The translations under genes were made by a program, and so were the position numbers. A DNA stretch of 64,000 bases from Bidens hawaiensis. Taxonomy: Eukaryota > Streptophyta > Magnoliopsida > Asterales > Asteraceae. The stretch is from the NCBI GenBank assembly GCA_021521415.1, contig JAIQDT010011149.1, positions 1-64,000 of the forward strand. The letters are read 5' to 3'. The notes beneath the pieces were generated by a model, which saw nothing but the letters and a program-made list of their open reading frames with translations, ran no database searches and had not been told where the DNA came from. Shown here piece by piece: positions 60,132-64,000 of this stretch. Position 1 is the first letter of the stretch. Every line of letters begins with the position of its first letter.

Positions 60132-60216
60132 TACATTTAAGATTATTAATGGATGAAGCTCAATTAGCAGAGCGTGTTGTTGGTCTTACTTGCAGACTCG
60201 CCTCATGGCAGCTTAG
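60132..60216 (+). pseudogene. Exon-like fragment of unknown gene in the Helitron
   Basis: An open stretch between a GTTGTAG acceptor and an AG|GTAACC donor encodes LRLLMDEAQLAERVVGLT, then CRLASWQLR. It looks like a real exon by composition but I do not recognise the protein. It may be a second captured gene piece. Confidence 0.35.
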
Positions 60217-60910
60217 GTAACCCTTTTAAGCATTCGTGTATGTATCATGAAATTGTTTAATGTGTTAAAATATAATCTTTTGAGCAATCATCAAATCACA
60301 TAAAGAAGCTTCTTCGGTTACCTGTCTATGCTAATGATACCCTTATTTCCGAATATGCTACTGAGGGAGCTCTAATAATAAAGAGCATTAATTTGCTAAC
60401 CATTTAATATTTTGGTGATATTAGCATATTATTATGATAACATTTGAAATTTTTTTAAAAATGCACTTTTTAAGATTTTTCGCATTTGAATTCATATTCT
60501 TTCAACATGTTTGATAAGCTTGATGCATTTAATTTGTTTGTTATGAATAATGCATCCGAATGTATCTGTTTGTTTTTAGATTAAACACATTAGTATACTT
60601 CTCAAAGGTACAACCTTTGTTCATTTTAGCAGTATGAGGAAGTATCCAACCATGAAGTCACTCTTGAGTGTTGCATATTCTTTGGTTGTTCTATTTTTTA
60701 TTATCTTTTCAATTTATTATTATTTTAGAAAAACATTAGGCATTTAATTATCTCCTCTTTTTCTTGCAGGTAAGTTGAATCTTTACCAGATTAAGCATTT
60801 TATTATTATCTTGAAAAAGCACTAGGTATCACTAATGGTAATGGGTGTGGATCAATGTGTGTTCTAAGCAAAAGGAGTTCGGGTCAAAAAGAGTGAGTAT
60901 TATGGTGAGT

Positions 60911-61270
60911 ATTGATTTTGATTTTGTGTTTATGAAAATTCATTTTGTAGTTGAATAATTTATATATATAAAATTTTTCCCAAGGTTATGGATATTCTTG
61001 GGCCGAGTCGTTGGGATGTCTGGTAAAGTTCATACCATAGATTTAAATGGGCTCAAAGTATTACAATATGGAAGATCAAGAGAATTTTGCAATGAAGATA
61101 TAGTTTGGTCTTTATGGCCTTTAAGGGATTGCAAATGGTGGCAGGGTTTATATAGATAACTATTGTTAATTCTCATTCTATCTTATTCCATGTGTTCATT
61201 GAAGATATAGTTTGGTCTTTATGGTGTTGGGTCTCATTTGACTATCTTTCTGGTTGTATCTTACTTGGGC
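60911..61270 (+). repeat. Direct repeat, right copy (Helitron interior)
   Basis: The fuller copy (360 bp) of 58170-58422. It contains GAAGATATAGTTTGGTCTTT twice. Confidence 0.9.
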
Positions 61271-62054
61271 GAGTACAAATTTTTGCTCGTGTATGTGTAT
61301 GTTTACTTTTTGTTTACATCTTAGTAAACTAATATAATAATAGATTTGTTGATGAACCTTTTATTTTAAATTAATTTTATCACTTTCATATTGATATTAT
61401 TATACATGTGGTTATAAAATATTAAAAAGTATATAAGTTATGTAATGTAGTAATTCTATCACTTTTAGTGAACCCCTCACGTACTTGTCATTTCTTTTTG
61501 TCAATTTTCTAAAATGAGAAAAGTTTGACTGAAAATTCAAAATACACCTTTTTTCTAGAGGTGTCAGGTGTTTTTGTCATTTTGAGTTTAATTTACTGTT
61601 CATAAATACAATTCTTGTACATTCACAATGAATCCATCACAGTAATAACACCTATATCATACGACATCGGCCGTTGATGGATAGTAGGGACTAAAACTTA
61701 GGTGAAATATGGGCAAATAAAGGTTCTAATCCTAACCTTTTTGTAGATTTTAATCCTAATCCTAAGAAAATAACATATTTCCTATTTGTATATTTTTTGA
61801 TTTCTTTTCGTATACACAAATTGTGTACATATATAATGAGCTGATATAACACAATCAAAATGAATCTAACATAGTTGTGACGCTTTATTCAACCCACCTA
61901 TTTTAAAACATCTTAGAGTCATGTCTTGTTCAAAATTAAATCATTAAATCAAACTCTGATAAAAATCCTTTTGCTTCTTATTCAACTATATTAATCATCT
62001 TTCATTTACACGGCCCATGAATCTAATCAAGCCCGATCAAATGTCCGTCAAGTC
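61271..62054. other. Helitron 3' portion, no gene
   Basis: AT-rich non-coding DNA leading to the 3' hairpin. No gene is recognised. Confidence 0.5.
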
Positions 62055-62084
62055 CCCGCCGCAACGCGCGGGCATTTCTACTAG
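62055..62084 (+). other. Helitron 3' terminal hairpin and CTAG
   Basis: CCCGC...GCGGG stem, then CATTTCTA and CTAG. This is the transposition terminator-type structure of Helitrons. Confidence 0.85.
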
Positions 62085-62357
62085 TGGTAACAAATTGGTG
62101 TATAATAGTCGCTAAACCATTATACCGTGAGGTTTATATATAAATAAATGTTTATTTGAGAATTTACCAACATTCATGTTGACAAACGTTTTTTTTAATA
62201 TGTTTTTCAGGTAAATAAATGAAGTATTGAAGCTTCGTGAAAAGCGCGAGAAAATAGTGACATGTGTTTGAATGAAAAACGTTGACTTTTTGTTGGATTT
62301 GTAGTTTGAATAAAAATTGTGTAATATGACACGTGTAATGACTCTGATGGTTAAATA

Positions 62358-64000
62358 TGTAAGGCCCCGTTACCGGTATCTCACTTTAACGTTGGATTTA
62401 CTCATAAACACAGTTCTGAATATCAGAGTTAATTAAAACTTTCGCGGAAATAATAAACTTCAACCAATATATTACATATCCGTCATTCTTGTCTTTAACG
62501 AACATTCAAATCATTTAAACTTAAAACATTGTCTTTTAAAAACTTCATAACATAACACTTCATTGAGATGCCAGTGTCTTCAAATCCATGCCATGTGCTT
62601 CCCCCCAAGCAAGTTGCCTCATTCTACTCACCTGCGTGCATACTAAAAGTCAGCTACGCTGAGTGAGTTCTAGTTAATCAAACGACATACCATACATTCA
62701 CATACTGACAAATGCACCCGAAGGTACATACTTCATATTTATTTACATACATATGTACTTTCATTCATTCCTTCATACTTACATACATACTTTCATTCAT
62801 ACATATACGTTTTAAAGAGCATTCCGCCCTATAACCTTCGCCGATATTATTAGGGTCGGTTCCCTACATTCGCTGATATTATTAGGGTCGGTTCCCTACA
62901 TTCGCCGATACTATTAGGGTCGGTTACCTTCATTCGCCAATACTATTAGGGTCGGTCCTTACATTCGTACTACTATAACATACCTGTCATTTACATACCT
63001 TCCTTGACAATATGTGCAATCTCGGAGAGCGTTCACGTACCATCAACATATCATACATACATTGTTCATACATCATTTATATATTCATACATACATCATT
63101 CATACATCACACATATCAATCATACCTTTAACTACCACTTGACGGCAACGCGCAATATCCGAAGATCGTTCACACACCGTCAAGCAATCATCATACATAA
63201 ATCATACAAGGCATACACTTATCACGTAAGGTAAGTGTATTAACTATCACATCGAGTATACACACAGCCCCAAAAACATAACAAGGAAGTGGGGCAAGAA
63301 ACTTACCTGAGCTCGATTACGTTCATCGTTAATAGTTATTCCCTTCTTTAGCTGTGCTCGACTAACTGTATAACAATTACACGTATCAATTAACTATCAA
63401 TACCCATATCACGTTTCCAGTCTAATTATAACTCTCAGCGAATGGGGGTCCGGGGGCAGCGCCCCTGGCAGTGGGTCTAGGGGTGGCAGCCCCTAGCAGG
63501 GTCCAAGGGGCAGAGCCCTTGGCTGGGGTCGAGCTGGCAGGTCAGCTTGGAAAAATTTATTTTCATTAACTGTCTTAACACATTTTTCATTAGAATTTGA
63601 ATCATTATTTAATTAGCTAACTTAAAAGTTCAAGGCTTCTTTGTAAATAAACCATTCTTTTCGAAGTCCAGGGACCATTCAGTAATTCTGTTAAACATAT
63701 GGTTCGTTACTTATCCTAGCGAACTGGTAACGAATTGAAACCTTTAGCGAACTGGTTAATTAAACGAATCGGACTTATAACGAACTGGGCCCTTAGCGAA
63801 TCAGTCCGTATTAGCGAACCAGTCCAAGTAGCGAATTGGACCTTCTAATTCGTTATTCCTTTTAACGAATGATCCATACGAATTGGGATCTAGTTCGTTA
63901 ACCTTTCTTAACGAATTGCCTGACGAAATGCCTCTAATTCGTTAACTCTTCGTTAACGAATTACCTCTAATTCGTTGACTTCCCTTAGCTAATTAGGGTT
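62358..64000 (-). mobile_element. LTR related to Gypsy 2, minus orientation, cut by window end
   Basis: It starts TGTAAGGCCCCGTTACCGG, the inverse of the Gypsy 2 LTR end, and keeps the order of its features: the 32-bp repeat block (62839-62966), ATGTATGA-type repeats near 63040-63110, the splice-donor-like GGTAAGTTTCTT inverse near 63302, and the TTCGTTA array (63700-64000). A GC-rich repeat at 63437-63545 is not present in Gypsy 2. The left flank shows no primer site, so this is either the 3' LTR of an element that continues beyond the window or a solo LTR. Confidence 0.85.
63437..63545. repeat. GC-rich hairpin repeat, three units, in terminal LTR
   Basis: Three units of about 30 bp have the form GGGTC..GGGG(C)AG.(G)CCCC..GGCAG. 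Each contains an inverted pair such as GGGGGCAGCGCCCC. They are sharply GC-rich against an AT-rich LTR. Confidence 0.75.

Larger units (their letters stand above)
56520..62084 (+). mobile_element. Non-autonomous Helitron with captured transporter exons
   Basis: It starts with TCTATACTATATAATAAAC (56520) after an A. It ends with a hairpin, CCCGCCGCAACGCGCGGG (62055-62072), 8 bp, CTAG (62081-62084), then T. TC start, 3' hairpin, CTAG end and insertion between A and T are the standard Helitron features. The 5565 bp hold no Rep/helicase. They carry a TATA-bearing promoter-like region, the 3' exons of a transporter gene, a 253/360-bp direct repeat and exon-like stretches. The 5' terminus is short and could in principle belong to another copy, so the full span needs an empty-site check. 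Confidence 0.75.

Overview
The window is plant nuclear DNA: GT-AG introns, a plant secreted peptide hormone gene, a GDSL esterase/lipase, a plant nucleotide-sugar transporter, and mostly nested transposable elements. A eudicot is clear. Asteraceae is my inference, because the extra open reading frame of the first Copia element resembles proteins I associate with that family; this was not tested by any search. Layout, left to right: 1-2300 is probable retrotransposon LTR sequence with a GC-rich 29-bp tandem repeat; about 2400-3523 is the end of a CACTA (En/Spm) transposon; 6050-6678 is a complete three-exon gene for a PSY-type tyrosine-sulfated peptide precursor with a small TTA-flanked MITE in intron 1; 6931-7162 is a Mutator-type MITE. 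Positions 7569-32884 hold a minus-strand Copia element of the SIRE/Maximus type (LTRs, tRNA-Met-type primer site, gag-pol and a third, env-position ORF), split by a complete plus-strand chromovirus Gypsy element (16975-26898) with a perfect 5-bp target duplication. Positions 34176-47853 hold a second minus-strand Copia element that keeps gag but lacks pol, carries a tandem duplicate of its right LTR, and is split by a second Gypsy chromovirus (34850-45174), whose 3' LTR is in turn interrupted by a 956-bp Harbinger-like element. 48118-51590 (minus) is an apparently intact five-exon GDSL esterase/lipase gene. 52246-52571 is a tRNA-derived SINE with two B boxes and a 16-bp target duplication; 52965-54990 is a hairpin-rich repeat array interrupted by an 844-bp foldback Mutator-type MITE. 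55225-55485 is a short ORF that resembles the N-terminal region of MuDR-type proteins. 56520-62084 fits a non-autonomous Helitron that has captured the last three coding exons of a UDP-rhamnose/UDP-galactose-transporter-like gene. From 62358 to the window end is a minus-oriented LTR related to the second Gypsy element. The two genes that look functional are the PSY precursor (secreted growth-peptide signalling) and the GDSL hydrolase (secreted lipid or ester hydrolysis). The retroelements are decayed by scattered stops, frameshifts and deletions, but their boundaries and insertion order can be read. The least expected signals are the same TTCGAA-rich hairpin array before both the gag ORF and the third ORF of the first Copia element, a tRNA-like pol III promoter inside both LTRs of the first Gypsy element, a different TTCGTTA/TAACGAA array inside the LTRs of the second Gypsy family, and the Helitron gene capture.
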